Source of the DNA: Rhizorhabdus sp049889055
GTDB lineage: Bacteria; Pseudomonadota; Alphaproteobacteria; Sphingomonadales; Sphingomonadaceae
Direction: 5' to 3'
Assembly (NCBI RefSeq): GCF_049889055.1
Contig: NZ_JBLTWO010000003.1
Span: 62,001-126,000 of the forward strand
Length of the DNA: 64,000 bases
Under the pieces are notes generated by a model. The model had not been told where the DNA came from and searched no databases. It worked only from the letters and a program-made list of their open reading frames with translations. Shown here piece after piece: positions 25,365 through 34,141 of the stretch; position 1 is the stretch's first letter, and every line of letters starts with the position of its first letter. Made by a program: the position numbers and the translations under genes.

Positions 25365-27364
25365 GCGAGCAGGATCCGGTAGCCGCCTTCCGGATCGAGG
25401 CGGCCGAGCTTCTCGATCAGGTGGAACAGGCCTTGCTCGATCTCAGCAATCGGCTGGACGACAAGTCGCTGATCGACGCCACCTTTCGTGGTCTGCACAC
25501 GCTGAAGGGCTCGGGCGCGATGTTCGGTTTCGACCGGCTCGCCACCTTCACCCACCATTGCGAAAGCGCCTTCGACCGCGTGCGCAAGGGCGTCGTGCCC
25601 GCCACCGTCGAGCTCGTCTCGGTGATCCTTTCGGCAATGGATCACATGCGTGCCCTGGTCGATGACGAAGCGGCGGCCGAGGAAGCCACGGGCACCGAGA
25701 TTCTCACACGCCTGCACGACGCGATCGGCGATGCTGCCGCAGCGCCGACAGCAGAGGACGAAGAGGCCGAGGTAGTTAACGACAGCGTGCGCGCCTCCGG
25801 CTGGAATTTGTTCTTCCGCCTTCCGCCCGATGCGATGGCCAACGGCACCAACCCGCTGATGCTGCTCGACGAGCTGCGCGAACTGGGCGATTGCACGATC
25901 ACGGCCTGCACCGATGCTATCCCGCCGTTGCCGGATCTCGTGCCGACCGAATGCCATATCGGCTGGAATGTTCAGCTGCGCGGAGACATCGAGCGCGGCG
26001 CGATCGAAGATGTTTTCCTGTTCGTCATGGACGACATGGAAATGCATCTCGAACCGCTCGGCGGAACGCCCGAGGCCAGGGTCGAAACTGATCAGCCGGC
26101 GCGTGCCGCTGCGGCGCAGCCGGTCGAGGCCGCCGGGCCCTCAGGCGAAACGGCAACGCGCGCCGGCACCAAGGCCGGTGAGAGCGTCCGCGTTCCCGCC
26201 GAACGCCTCGACATATTGATGGACCGCGTCGGCGAACTGGTGATCGTCCAGAGCCGACTGTCGCAGCTTGCCAATGCGGGCGCGTCGGGACCGGTCGGCG
26301 AACTGGCCTTGCGCTCGATCTCCGAGGAAATCGAACGACTGGCGAGTGAGCTTCGCGACACGATGATGGTTCTCCGCATGGTGCCCATCGCCGCGCTTTT
26401 CGGGCGCTTCCGCCGCCTGGTCCACGACCTGTCTCGGGAAACCGGCAAGACGATCGATCTGATCACCAGCGGCGAGAGCACCGAAGTCGACAAGACCGTT
26501 ACCGAGCGGCTCGCCGATCCGATCGTGCATCTGATCCGCAATGCCTGCGATCATGGCCTGGAAACCGCCGAGGAGCGCGTCGCTGCTGGCAAGCCCCCCG
26601 CGGGACAAGTCCGGCTGGCAGCGCAGCAGGCGGGCGGCGAAGTGCTGATCACGATCGAGGATGACGGGCGCGGGATCAACCGCGAACGGGTCCGGGCGAA
26701 GGCCGAGGCCAACGGCCTCGTCCAGGCCGGTCAGGTGCTGAGCGATCAGGACTTGCTGCAGATGATATTCCACCCCGGATTCTCTACTGCGGCGCAGGTT
26801 ACCAACCTGTCCGGGCGCGGTGTCGGCATGGACGTCGTCAAGCGCACGATCGAGACGCTGCGTGGAACGATCGACATGGTGAGCGAGGAAGGGCGTGGTT
26901 CGCGCATCACGCTGCGCATCCCGCTGACGCTAGCGATCATCGAAGGCCTGCTCGTACGGGTCGGCGACAGCCGCTATGTCATTCCGCTGGCCGCAGTCGA
27001 GGAATGTCTCGAACTGTCGCTGGAAGAGGATCTGCGCTCGCGTGGGCGCAGCATGATCCAGGTCCGCGACACGCTGGTGCCGTTCATCCGCCTGCGCGAG
27101 CTGTTCGACACGGGCACGCGCCCCGATCCCTATCAGAAGATCGTGGTGATCACGACAGGCGGTGAACGGGTGGGGCTGGTCGTCGACCAGATCATCGGCA
27201 GCCACCAGACCGTGATCAAGTCGATGTCGGTCCTGCATCAGGACGTAACGAGCTTCTCCGGGGCGACCATCCTCGGCGACGGCGGGGTCGCTCTGATCCT
27301 CGACGTCGTCCAGTTGGTCGCGCTCGGACAGAACCGGGAGGAGCGGCTTCGCGCCGCTGTATGA
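25361..27364 (+). CDS. cheA: Chemotaxis histidine kinase
   Basis: This kinase of 667 residues has the P1 domain with phosphorylated His46 in GLHTLKGSGAMFGF. A P2-like region (about 140-245) contains WNLFFRLPPDAM and HIGWNVQL, and an Ala-rich linker follows. P3 dimerisation begins at RVPAERLDILMDRVGELV. P4 holds N-box HLIRNACDHGLE, G1 EDDGRGIN and GRGVGMDVVK. The C-terminal P5 CheW-like domain runs from about 540. All kinase motifs are intact. It overlaps cheY and cheW by four bases each, the hallmark of a tightly coupled signalling operon. Confidence 0.96.
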   Translation: MSEQDPVAAFRIEAAELLDQVEQALLDLSNRLDDKSLIDATFRGLHTLKGSGAMFGFDRLATFTHHCESAFDRVRKGVVPATVELVSVILSAMDHMRALVDDEAAAEEATGTEILTRLHDAIGDAAAAPTAEDEEAEVVNDSVRASGWNLFFRLPPDAMANGTNPLMLLDELRELGDCTITACTDAIPPLPDLVPTECHIGWNVQLRGDIERGAIEDVFLFVMDDMEMHLEPLGGTPEARVETDQPARAAAAQPVEAAGPSGETATRAGTKAGESVRVPAERLDILMDRVGELVIVQSRLSQLANAGASGPVGELALRSISEEIERLASELRDTMMVLRMVPIAALFGRFRRLVHDLSRETGKTIDLITSGESTEVDKTVTERLADPIVHLIRNACDHGLETAEERVAAGKPPAGQVRLAAQQAGGEVLITIEDDGRGINRERVRAKAEANGLVQAGQVLSDQDLLQMIFHPGFSTAAQVTNLSGRGVGMDVVKRTIETLRGTIDMVSEEGRGSRITLRIPLTLAIIEGLLVRVGDSRYVIPLAAVEECLELSLEEDLRSRGRSMIQVRDTLVPFIRLRELFDTGTRPDPYQKIVVITTGGERVGLVVDQIIGSHQTVIKSMSVLHQDVTSFSGATILGDGGVALILDVVQLVALGQNREERLRAAV

Positions 27365-27861
27365 CCATGCAAGACGTTGAAAAGACCGCCTGGGACGACG
27401 CCGGCAATCTCGAAGTGCTGACCTTCGACATCGGCGAGGAGAAATTCGCGCTCGAAGCGGTCATGATCCGCGAGATTCTCGATCTTCTTCCGGAAACGAA
27501 GGTTCCCGGTGCCGCCGACCTGGTGGGCAGCATCGTCAATTTTCGCGGCAAGATCATCCCGATCGCAGACCTGCGCCTGGCCTTCGGCATGCCGATCGAG
27601 GAGCCCGGGGCCGATAGCCGTATCGTGGTGATCGAGACCGAGATAGCCGGAGAGACGATCCAGCTCGGCATCCGCACCGATCGCGTCCACGAAGTGGCGA
27701 CGCTAAGCCGCGCGTCGAGCGCAGAGCCGCCGATGGTCGGCATGCGCTGGCGCCGCGATTTCGTACGGGAACTGGTGCGCGAGCCTACGGGCCTGGTTGT
27801 GCTGCCGGACCTCGATGCGATTTTCGGAATGATGCACGGCCGGATGCAGGCAGCCGCCTGA
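27361..27861 (+). CDS. cheW: Chemotaxis coupling protein CheW (first copy)
   Basis: This 166-residue CheW-domain protein links receptors to CheA. It shows LTFDIGEEKFALEAVMIREIL, GSIVNFRGKIIPIADLRL, which is the conserved N-x-RG core, and a second half with VIDTDRV-like ETIQLGIRTDRVHEV. It starts inside the cheA stop (ATGA). A second, more divergent CheW lies at 31606, so the two may serve different receptors. Confidence 0.94.
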   Translation: MTMQDVEKTAWDDAGNLEVLTFDIGEEKFALEAVMIREILDLLPETKVPGAADLVGSIVNFRGKIIPIADLRLAFGMPIEEPGADSRIVVIETEIAGETIQLGIRTDRVHEVATLSRASSAEPPMVGMRWRRDFVRELVREPTGLVVLPDLDAIFGMMHGRMQAAA

Positions 27862-28005
27862 CACGGACCGCGCGCCCGACAGCCGCGAGATTTTCTGAAC
27901 TGAGCCGCTGGGGATGGCAACGACAAGATGAAGCGCCAGGCGGGACGCACGAGATCCCGCAGGTAATACTCAACCCAGACGTCGCTTGGCGACCGGAGAC
28001 GATCA

Positions 28006-29811
28006 ATGCGTGCAACCATAAAGATGAAGCTGGCAGGCTCCTTTGCCGCCATTCTTTTGTTGATGGGCCTGCTCGGCGCCATCGGTATCCTCAAGATGTC
28101 GAGCATCAACGAACAGTCGACGATCATTACCGAAAACTGGATGCCCAGCATGGATGCGATGCATCGCATCAACACCGCGACATCTGACCTGCGCATTGCG
28201 CAATATAACCATGTCGTGTCGACCGACCCTGCGGTGATGGCGCGGCTTGAGCGCGAGATGGCCAGCATCCAGAGCGACATCAAGAAAAGCCGGGACCGCT
28301 ACGAGCCGCTGATCACCTCGCAGGAGGAGCGTGCGATGTACAACGCCTTCTCCGAGAAATATGATCGCTATCTGGAGACGTCGAGCGCCTTTATTGCCCT
28401 CTCTCGCGCACAGCAGACCGAAGCCGCTATTGTGAAGCTCGACGCCAGCAAGGCGCTCTACGACGAGATGTCGGCCGATCTGCTCAAGCTGGTCAGTTTC
28501 AACGTCGATTCCGCGGTTAGTGCCAGCAAGGACGCCGACAAGGCCTATGTCGATGCCAGGACCATCTTCCTGACCGTCATTTCCATCTCGCTGATTGTCG
28601 GTATCGCTGCGGCGCTGTGGATCGCACGCACCGTCTCCAAGGGCCTCGGTAGCATCGACACCGCGCTCAAGGCGGTTGCTATCGGCGACCTGACCAGCAC
28701 CGTCGTGGTGACGACCAATGACGAGATCAAGGATCTTGTCGATACGGTAGAGACCATGACGGCCAGCCTGCGCAAGACGGCGGATATTGCCGACAAGATC
28801 GCAGCTGGTGACCTGACGGTCGAGCATAAGGCGCTGTCCGACAAGGACCAGTTGGGCAATGCGCTGGTCGAGATGATCGATCGCCTGCGGACGGTCGTGT
28901 CCGACGCCACGGCGGCATCGGAGAATGTTTCGGCGGGCAGCCAGGAACTGGCGGCGAGCTCGGAGCAGGTTTCGCAGGGCGCGACCGAGCAGGCCGCATC
29001 GGCCGAGGAAGCCTCCGCTTCGATGGAAGAGATGGCGGCGAACATCAAGCAGAACGCCGACAATGCCGCGCAAACCGAGAAGATCGCGCGCCAGTCGTCG
29101 AAGGACGCCGAGGCTTCGGGCGTGGCGGTCGACAAGGCGGTGGGTGCGATGCGCACGATCGCCGAGAAGATCGGCATCGTCCAGGAGATCGCCCGCCAGA
29201 CCGACCTGCTCGCGCTGAACGCGGCGGTCGAGGCAGCGCGCGCCGGCGAGCATGGCAAGGGTTTCGCGGTGGTCGCGTCGGAAGTGCGCAAGCTCGCCGA
29301 GCGGAGCCAGGCGGCGGCATCCGAAATCGTGGCGGTATCGTCCGACACGGTGAAGGCGGCGGCCGAGGCCGGCGAGATGCTGACCCGGCTGGTGCCCGAT
29401 ATCCGCCGGACCGCCGAACTGGTTTCCGAGATCAGCGCGGCCTGTCGCGAGCAGGACATCGGCGCCTCGCAGATCAACGAAGCGATCCAGCAGCTCGACA
29501 AGGTCACCCAGCAGAACGCCGGCGCGTCCGAGCAGATCTCGTCGACTTCGGAGCAACTGGCCGCGCAGGCCGAGGAGCTGCAGGCGAGCATCGCCTATTT
29601 CCGGGTCGATGCGCGCGGTGGGGGGCGGTCTTCCCGCCCGGTGGTGCGGCCGGCGGTTGCGAAAAGCGCTTCTCGGGCACCGGCGAAGCCGGTTCGCAAG
29701 ACCAAGACCAATTCGATCGCCGACCAGCAGGCGCGCGTGAAGGGTTTCGCGCTCGACCTGACCAGTGGTGCGGCCGACGATGACGACGCCGAGTTCGGGC
29801 AGGTCGCCTGA
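28006..29811 (+). CDS. Methyl-accepting chemotaxis protein with four-helix-bundle sensor
   Basis: This transmembrane receptor of 601 residues has a first membrane helix at residues 8-30 (LAGSFAAILLLMGLLGAIGIL), a 4HB_MCP-type periplasmic domain, a second helix near 185-205 (TIFLTVISISLIVGIAAALWI), HAMP segments, and a signalling hairpin with tip RQTDLLALNAAVEAARAGEHG. The tail is Lys/Ala-rich and ends in acidic DDDDAEF. Its signalling domain is almost identical in DNA to that of the next gene. The ligand is unknown; 4HB sensors bind small molecules. It is expressed behind cheW, and CGGAGACGATCA supplies the ribosome site. Confidence 0.95.
   Translation: MRATIKMKLAGSFAAILLLMGLLGAIGILKMSSINEQSTIITENWMPSMDAMHRINTATSDLRIAQYNHVVSTDPAVMARLEREMASIQSDIKKSRDRYEPLITSQEERAMYNAFSEKYDRYLETSSAFIALSRAQQTEAAIVKLDASKALYDEMSADLLKLVSFNVDSAVSASKDADKAYVDARTIFLTVISISLIVGIAAALWIARTVSKGLGSIDTALKAVAIGDLTSTVVVTTNDEIKDLVDTVETMTASLRKTADIADKIAAGDLTVEHKALSDKDQLGNALVEMIDRLRTVVSDATAASENVSAGSQELAASSEQVSQGATEQAASAEEASASMEEMAANIKQNADNAAQTEKIARQSSKDAEASGVAVDKAVGAMRTIAEKIGIVQEIARQTDLLALNAAVEAARAGEHGKGFAVVASEVRKLAERSQAAASEIVAVSSDTVKAAAEAGEMLTRLVPDIRRTAELVSEISAACREQDIGASQINEAIQQLDKVTQQNAGASEQISSTSEQLAAQAEELQASIAYFRVDARGGGRSSRPVVRPAVAKSASRAPAKPVRKTKTNSIADQQARVKGFALDLTSGAADDDDAEFGQVA
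28903..29596 (+). repeat. Near-identical receptor signalling segment, copy 1
   Basis: This 694-bp segment matches 30716-31409 at a constant offset of 1813 bp with about four to six substitutions that I can see. Flanking parts of the two genes diverge sharply, so the segment was duplicated recently or is kept alike by gene conversion. Confidence 0.9.
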
Positions 29812-29826
29812 CGCGGTGCTGAACAT

Positions 29827-29883
29827 CATGCAGATCGGCAGCGGCAACTGCTGATCTGCATGCCCGCCGAGGGGAAAGGCGGG
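29827..29883 (+). other. Paired hairpins between the two receptor genes
   Basis: CATGCAGATC (29827-29836) and GATCTGCATG (29853-29862) form a perfect 10-bp stem with a short inner stem. CCCGCC and GGCGGG then form a second hairpin. No T-run follows; an mRNA-processing or attenuation role is likely. Confidence 0.55.
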
Positions 29884-29935
29884 ACGAGAGGGATGATGGC
29901 ATTCGGCCCCGATGCGGGCTCAAGGAGACAGACAG

Positions 29936-31609
29936 ATGCGTGCAACGATAAAGTTCAAGATGGGGGCCACTTTCGGGGTCCTGATAGTGATCCTGCTGGC
30001 TATGGGCGCCGTAGCGATCACGAAGATGAGTGGCCTCAATGAGACCACCTCCAATTTGATCGCTGGCCCTGTCGCACGTCTGTCCCACGTCCGCGGAATC
30101 GCGATCGAGGTCAATCGCCTCATCCGCCGGGAGAAGAATGAAATTCTCGCGGATACGCCGGAAGAGGTCAAGAAGTTCGATCTCCAGGCGATCGAGACCT
30201 CGGCCAAGATCAAGCAGATGGTCGATGATGGCATCGCTCGTTCGACCGCAGAGGGGCGCCCGCTCTGGCTTGAAATCGGCGGCCAGTGGCAGGCGCTGAA
30301 AGAAGTGGACGAGCAGGTCCGCCAGCTCAGCATGGAGGGCAAGCAGGACGAGGCTGGACGGCTTTCCATGACGGTCGGTCGCAAGGCGGTCGAGGATATG
30401 GAAGCCACGATCAACCGTGTTCTCGACCTCAATATGCGTCAGATGAAGGAAGCCGAGGAGAGTGCGGACGCCACCTATGCGGCCGGGCGCACCCTGATGA
30501 TCGTCACGATCGTCTTCGCGCTTCTGTCGGCGGTCGGCGGCGCCCTGTGGATATCGATGACCCTTTCGCGCGGTCTCAAGACCGTCGGAGACGCACTCGA
30601 CGCCGTGGCGGCCGGCGATCTGGTCAACCAGGCGCAGGTGCGCTCGAACGACGAGATCAAGGATCTGGTCGACACGGTCAACATGATGATCGAGCGTCTG
30701 CGCACGGTCGTCTCGGACGCCACGGCGGCATCGGAGAATGTTTCGGCGGGCAGCCAGGAACTGGCGGCAAGCTCGGAGCAGGTTTCGCAGGGCGCGACCG
30801 AGCAGGCCGCATCGGCCGAGGAAGCCTCCGCTTCGATGGAAGAGATGGCGGCGAACATCAAGCAGAACGCCGACAATGCCGCGCAGACCGAGAAGATCGC
30901 GCGCCAGTCGTCGAAGGACGCCGAGGCTTCGGGCGTGGCGGTCGACAAGGCGGTGGGTGCGATGCGCACGATCGCCGAGAAGATCGGCATCGTCCAGGAG
31001 ATCGCCCGCCAGACCGACCTGCTCGCGCTGAACGCGGCGGTCGAGGCCGCGCGCGCCGGCGAGCATGGCAAGGGTTTCGCGGTGGTCGCGTCGGAAGTGC
31101 GCAAGCTCGCCGAGCGGAGCCAGACAGCGGCATCCGAAATCGTGGCGGTATCGTCCGACACGGTGAAGGCGGCGGCCGAGGCCGGCGAGATGCTGACCCG
31201 GCTGGTGCCCGATATCCGCCGGACCGCCGAACTGGTTTCCGAGATCAGCGCGGCCTGTCGCGAGCAGGACATCGGCGCCTCGCAGATCAACGAAGCGATC
31301 CAGCAGCTCGACAAGGTCACCCAGCAGAACGCCGGCGCGTCCGAGCAGATCTCGTCGACTTCGGAGCAACTGGCCGCGCAGGCCGAGGAGCTGCAGGCGA
31401 GCATCGCCTTCTTCCGGGTTGAGCAGAGCGGTTCCGGCCGGTCGCAACATGCGGGGCGGCCCGCAGCCAAGCGGGCAGCCGCCAAGACCGTCCGCAAGGT
31501 GAAGCCCAACTCGATCGCCGACCAGCAGTCCCGCGTCCGGGGCTTCGCCCTGGACATGACCAATGGCGGCGCCGACGCCGACGACATCGACTTTGGAGCA
31601 GCGGCATGA
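29936..31609 (+). CDS. Methyl-accepting chemotaxis protein (second copy)
   Basis: This 557-residue receptor shares the signalling half with its upstream neighbour but has its own sensor. Membrane helices lie at about 8-28 (MGATFGVLIVILLAMGAVAI) and 182-204 (TLMIVTIVFALLSAVGGALWI); the periplasmic domain between them is helical, Glu/Lys-rich and about 150 residues, again 4HB-like. A HAMP segment (AVAAGDLVNQAQ) is followed by the tip RQTDLLALNAAVEAARAG. The tail ends in DADDIDF. ATG 29936 follows AAGGAGAC; an ATG at 29912 is less likely. The stop overlaps the second cheW (ATGA). Confidence 0.95.
   Translation: MRATIKFKMGATFGVLIVILLAMGAVAITKMSGLNETTSNLIAGPVARLSHVRGIAIEVNRLIRREKNEILADTPEEVKKFDLQAIETSAKIKQMVDDGIARSTAEGRPLWLEIGGQWQALKEVDEQVRQLSMEGKQDEAGRLSMTVGRKAVEDMEATINRVLDLNMRQMKEAEESADATYAAGRTLMIVTIVFALLSAVGGALWISMTLSRGLKTVGDALDAVAAGDLVNQAQVRSNDEIKDLVDTVNMMIERLRTVVSDATAASENVSAGSQELAASSEQVSQGATEQAASAEEASASMEEMAANIKQNADNAAQTEKIARQSSKDAEASGVAVDKAVGAMRTIAEKIGIVQEIARQTDLLALNAAVEAARAGEHGKGFAVVASEVRKLAERSQTAASEIVAVSSDTVKAAAEAGEMLTRLVPDIRRTAELVSEISAACREQDIGASQINEAIQQLDKVTQQNAGASEQISSTSEQLAAQAEELQASIAFFRVEQSGSGRSQHAGRPAAKRAAAKTVRKVKPNSIADQQSRVRGFALDMTNGGADADDIDFGAAA
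30716..31409 (+). repeat. Near-identical receptor signalling segment, copy 2
   Basis: This is the partner of 28903-29596. Differences seen include C/A in the Gln-Glu-Leu-Ala-Ala stretch, A/G at CAAACC/CAGACC and GCGGC/ACAGC in the Ser-Gln-Ala/Thr-Ala codons. One of these changes Ala to Thr in the protein. Confidence 0.9.
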
Positions 31610-32088
31610 GTACAAGCGAAATACAGGTCGTAACCTTCGGTCTCGATGAGGAGGTTTTCGCGGTTCCGGTGGGACTGGTTCGCGAAATCCTCGACTATTG
31701 CGAGCCCTTTCACGTGCCCAATGGGCCCGCCCATTTCGTCGGCTTGACCGATGTGCGGGGGCAGGGGGTGCCGACGGTCGATTTCCGGCTGCGCATGGGG
31801 CTGGCGGCGGCAGAGCCGACGCTGGCGACACGGATCATCATCCTCGACATTCCGCTCGCAGACCGGACGCTATCGCTCGGCGTGGTCATCGACCGTGTCC
31901 TGGGTGTCAGCGCTTTCCCCTGCGAGCGGATCGAGCAGGCGCCCGACATCGGGATCGGCTGGCGTTCAGACTACATAACCGGAGTGATCCGCGAAGAGGC
32001 AGGCTTCGTCGTTATCGTCGACGTTGCCCACATCTTCACGACCGACGACAGCGTGGTCGTGCCGCAGGGGAGCGCGAAGGTCGCATGA
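31606..32088 (+). CDS. cheW: Chemotaxis coupling protein CheW (second copy)
   Basis: This 160-residue CheW-domain protein contains VTFGLDEEVFAVPVGLVREIL, FVGLTDVRGQGVPTVDFRLRM and a second half LGVVIDRVLGVSAF. The usual N-x-RG core is TDVRGQG here. It overlaps the preceding receptor gene by four bases, suggesting it is made together with that receptor. It differs clearly from the first CheW and is not a recent duplicate. Confidence 0.93.
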   Translation: MSTSEIQVVTFGLDEEVFAVPVGLVREILDYCEPFHVPNGPAHFVGLTDVRGQGVPTVDFRLRMGLAAAEPTLATRIIILDIPLADRTLSLGVVIDRVLGVSAFPCERIEQAPDIGIGWRSDYITGVIREEAGFVVIVDVAHIFTTDDSVVVPQGSAKVA

Positions 32089-32177
32089 CGGCCCGGTGCC
32101 ATGTCGCATCGGCGGAGGCGCTGGCCGCAAGGCCGTCTTCCGCCACCGCATGACCTCAATCGATTGGAGTTCCCGAA

Positions 32178-33029
32178 GTGCATGCTCGCGCCGCCACTGC
32201 TGTTCTCGACGATGGAATCAGCCCCCGCAACTTCAAGAAGCTCGCGGCTTTCATTTATGGACAGAGCGGAATCCGGATGCCGGAGACCAAGCTGACTATG
32301 GTCGAGGGGCGCTTGCGCCGCCGGGTGCGGGCACTCGGCATGGCGAGCCTCGATGCCTATTGCGAGCATGTCCTGGGGACCGGCGTGTCGGACGAGGAAC
32401 TCGTCCACCTGATCAACGCGGTCACGACCAACAAGACCGACTTTTTCCGCGAACCCCGTCATTTCGACTATCTGCGCGGGACCATCTTGCCGCAATGGCG
32501 ACAGGAAGGGCGACGTCGGATCCGGGTATGGAGCGCGGCCTGCTCGACCGGCGCCGAACCCTATACGATCGCGATGGTGCTCGACGATTTCAGCCAGCAG
32601 AATGGCGGGCCGGATTTCCAGATCATCGCAACCGATCTCGATACCGAGGTGTTGTCGACCGCAGTCAAGGGCATTTATCCAGCCGAATTGCTGGCTCCGG
32701 TTCCACCCGAACTGCATCGCCGCTACGTGATGCGTCCTCGCTCGCCGCAGCGGCGTGATGTCAGGATCAGTCCGTCCTTGCGGTCCAAGGTCGCCTTCGG
32801 GCGTCTCAACCTCATGGACGACAATTACCCGATCGGCGAGCCGGTCGATGTCGTTTTTTGCCGCAATGTCCTGATCTACTTCGACAAACCGACGCAGCAG
32901 AAGGTCGTTAACCGGCTGTGCGCTAAGCTTCGGCCCGGCGGCTATCTGATGCTGGGGCATTCGGAGTCGATCGCGGGGATGAACCTGCCCGTCAAAGCGG
33001 TTGCGAACACGGTGTTCCGGAGGAACTGA
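32178..33029 (+). CDS. cheR: Chemotaxis receptor methyltransferase
   Basis: This SAM-dependent methyltransferase of 283 residues methylates receptor glutamates. It has the N-terminal all-alpha domain (NFKKLAAFIYGQSGI), NAVTTNKTDFFREPRHF, the SAM-binding RVWSAACSTGAEPYT, an acidic ATDLD and VVFCRNVLIYFDKPTQ. It starts at GTG 32178, behind GGAG; an ATG four bases later is out of frame. No TPR tail is present. The stop lies 2 nt before cheB. Confidence 0.95.
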   Translation: MHARAATAVLDDGISPRNFKKLAAFIYGQSGIRMPETKLTMVEGRLRRRVRALGMASLDAYCEHVLGTGVSDEELVHLINAVTTNKTDFFREPRHFDYLRGTILPQWRQEGRRRIRVWSAACSTGAEPYTIAMVLDDFSQQNGGPDFQIIATDLDTEVLSTAVKGIYPAELLAPVPPELHRRYVMRPRSPQRRDVRISPSLRSKVAFGRLNLMDDNYPIGEPVDVVFCRNVLIYFDKPTQQKVVNRLCAKLRPGGYLMLGHSESIAGMNLPVKAVANTVFRRN

Positions 33030-33031
33030 GC

Positions 33032-34129
33032 ATGCCCAAAGCCAAGACCCGTGTCCTCGTGATCGACGACAGCGCCAGCGTCCGCCAGACGATGAAGGCG
33101 ATCCTGGAGGAGGACCCTGAACTCGAGGTCATCGCCACCGCTGCTGACCCCTTCGCTGCCGCCCGCTTTCTGCAGACCGAGCTTCCGGATGTGATCACTC
33201 TGGACGTCGAGATGCCGCGGATGGACGGGATCACCTTTCTCCGCAAGCTGATGCAACAATGCCCGCTACCCGTGGTCATGTGTTCGTCGCTGACAGAGGA
33301 GGGCTCGGAAACCCTGCTCGAGGCGATGGCGGCAGGGGCGGTCGACGTCATCCTGAAGCCGCGTGTCGGCGTGGCCGACCATTTGTCCGAAGCGCGCATG
33401 ATGATTCGCGAAACGGTCAAGGGCGCGGCCCGGGCACGCGTCCAGGGACGTCGCCCGAGCCCGTCAGGCAGTGCTTCCCCAGCGCGGATCGAGCCCCAGG
33501 CGAAGCTGACCGCCGATGCTGTGCTGCCGCCGCCCAGCGGCAAGGCGATGAGCCGCACGACCGAGATGGTCGTTTGCATCGGTGCGTCCACGGGCGGGAC
33601 CGAAGCGTTGCGCGAAGTGCTGGAGGCGTTGCCCGCCAATTCCCCCGGAATCGTCATCGTCCAGCATATGCCCGAGACCTTTACCCGCGCCTTTGCAAAG
33701 CGTCTCGACGGGCTGTGCGAGGTCAGTGTCAAGGAAGCGGAGAATGGCGACACCGTCATGCGCGGCCATGTGCTGATCGCGCCAGGCGGTCGCCATATGA
33801 TGCTCGAGCGGCAGGGTGCCCGCTATCTCGTCTCGGTCCGCGAGGGGCCGCTGGTCTCGCGGCACCGTCCCTCGGTGGACGTGCTGTTCCGATCGGCCGC
33901 GCGCTGCGCCGGTTCCAACGCCGTCGGCATCATCATGACGGGTATGGGCGACGATGGTGCGCGCGGCATGTTGGAGATGAAGCAAGCAGGTGCGCGTACC
34001 TTTGCGCAGGACGAGGCGACCTCGATCGTCTTCGGCATGCCCAAGGAAGCGATCGCCCGCAACGCGGTAGACAAGGTGGTGCCGCTCGGTGCCATCGCCC
34101 GCGAACTGCTGCACGCCACGGCGCGCTGA
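33032..34129 (+). CDS. cheB: Chemotaxis receptor methylesterase
   Basis: This protein of 365 residues has an N-terminal receiver domain (LVIDDSASVR, phosphosite in TLDVEMPRMDG, Lys in VILKPRV). A Ser/Pro-rich linker leads to the methylesterase/deamidase domain with catalytic Ser in GASTGGTEAL, His in VQHMPETF and Asp in MGDDGARGM. Phosphorylation by CheA activates receptor demethylation. Together with cheR it completes the adaptation pair; no cheD gene is visible. Confidence 0.96.
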   Translation: MPKAKTRVLVIDDSASVRQTMKAILEEDPELEVIATAADPFAAARFLQTELPDVITLDVEMPRMDGITFLRKLMQQCPLPVVMCSSLTEEGSETLLEAMAAGAVDVILKPRVGVADHLSEARMMIRETVKGAARARVQGRRPSPSGSASPARIEPQAKLTADAVLPPPSGKAMSRTTEMVVCIGASTGGTEALREVLEALPANSPGIVIVQHMPETFTRAFAKRLDGLCEVSVKEAENGDTVMRGHVLIAPGGRHMMLERQGARYLVSVREGPLVSRHRPSVDVLFRSAARCAGSNAVGIIMTGMGDDGARGMLEMKQAGARTFAQDEATSIVFGMPKEAIARNAVDKVVPLGAIARELLHATAR

Positions 34130-34141
34130 GGAGATTATTGG

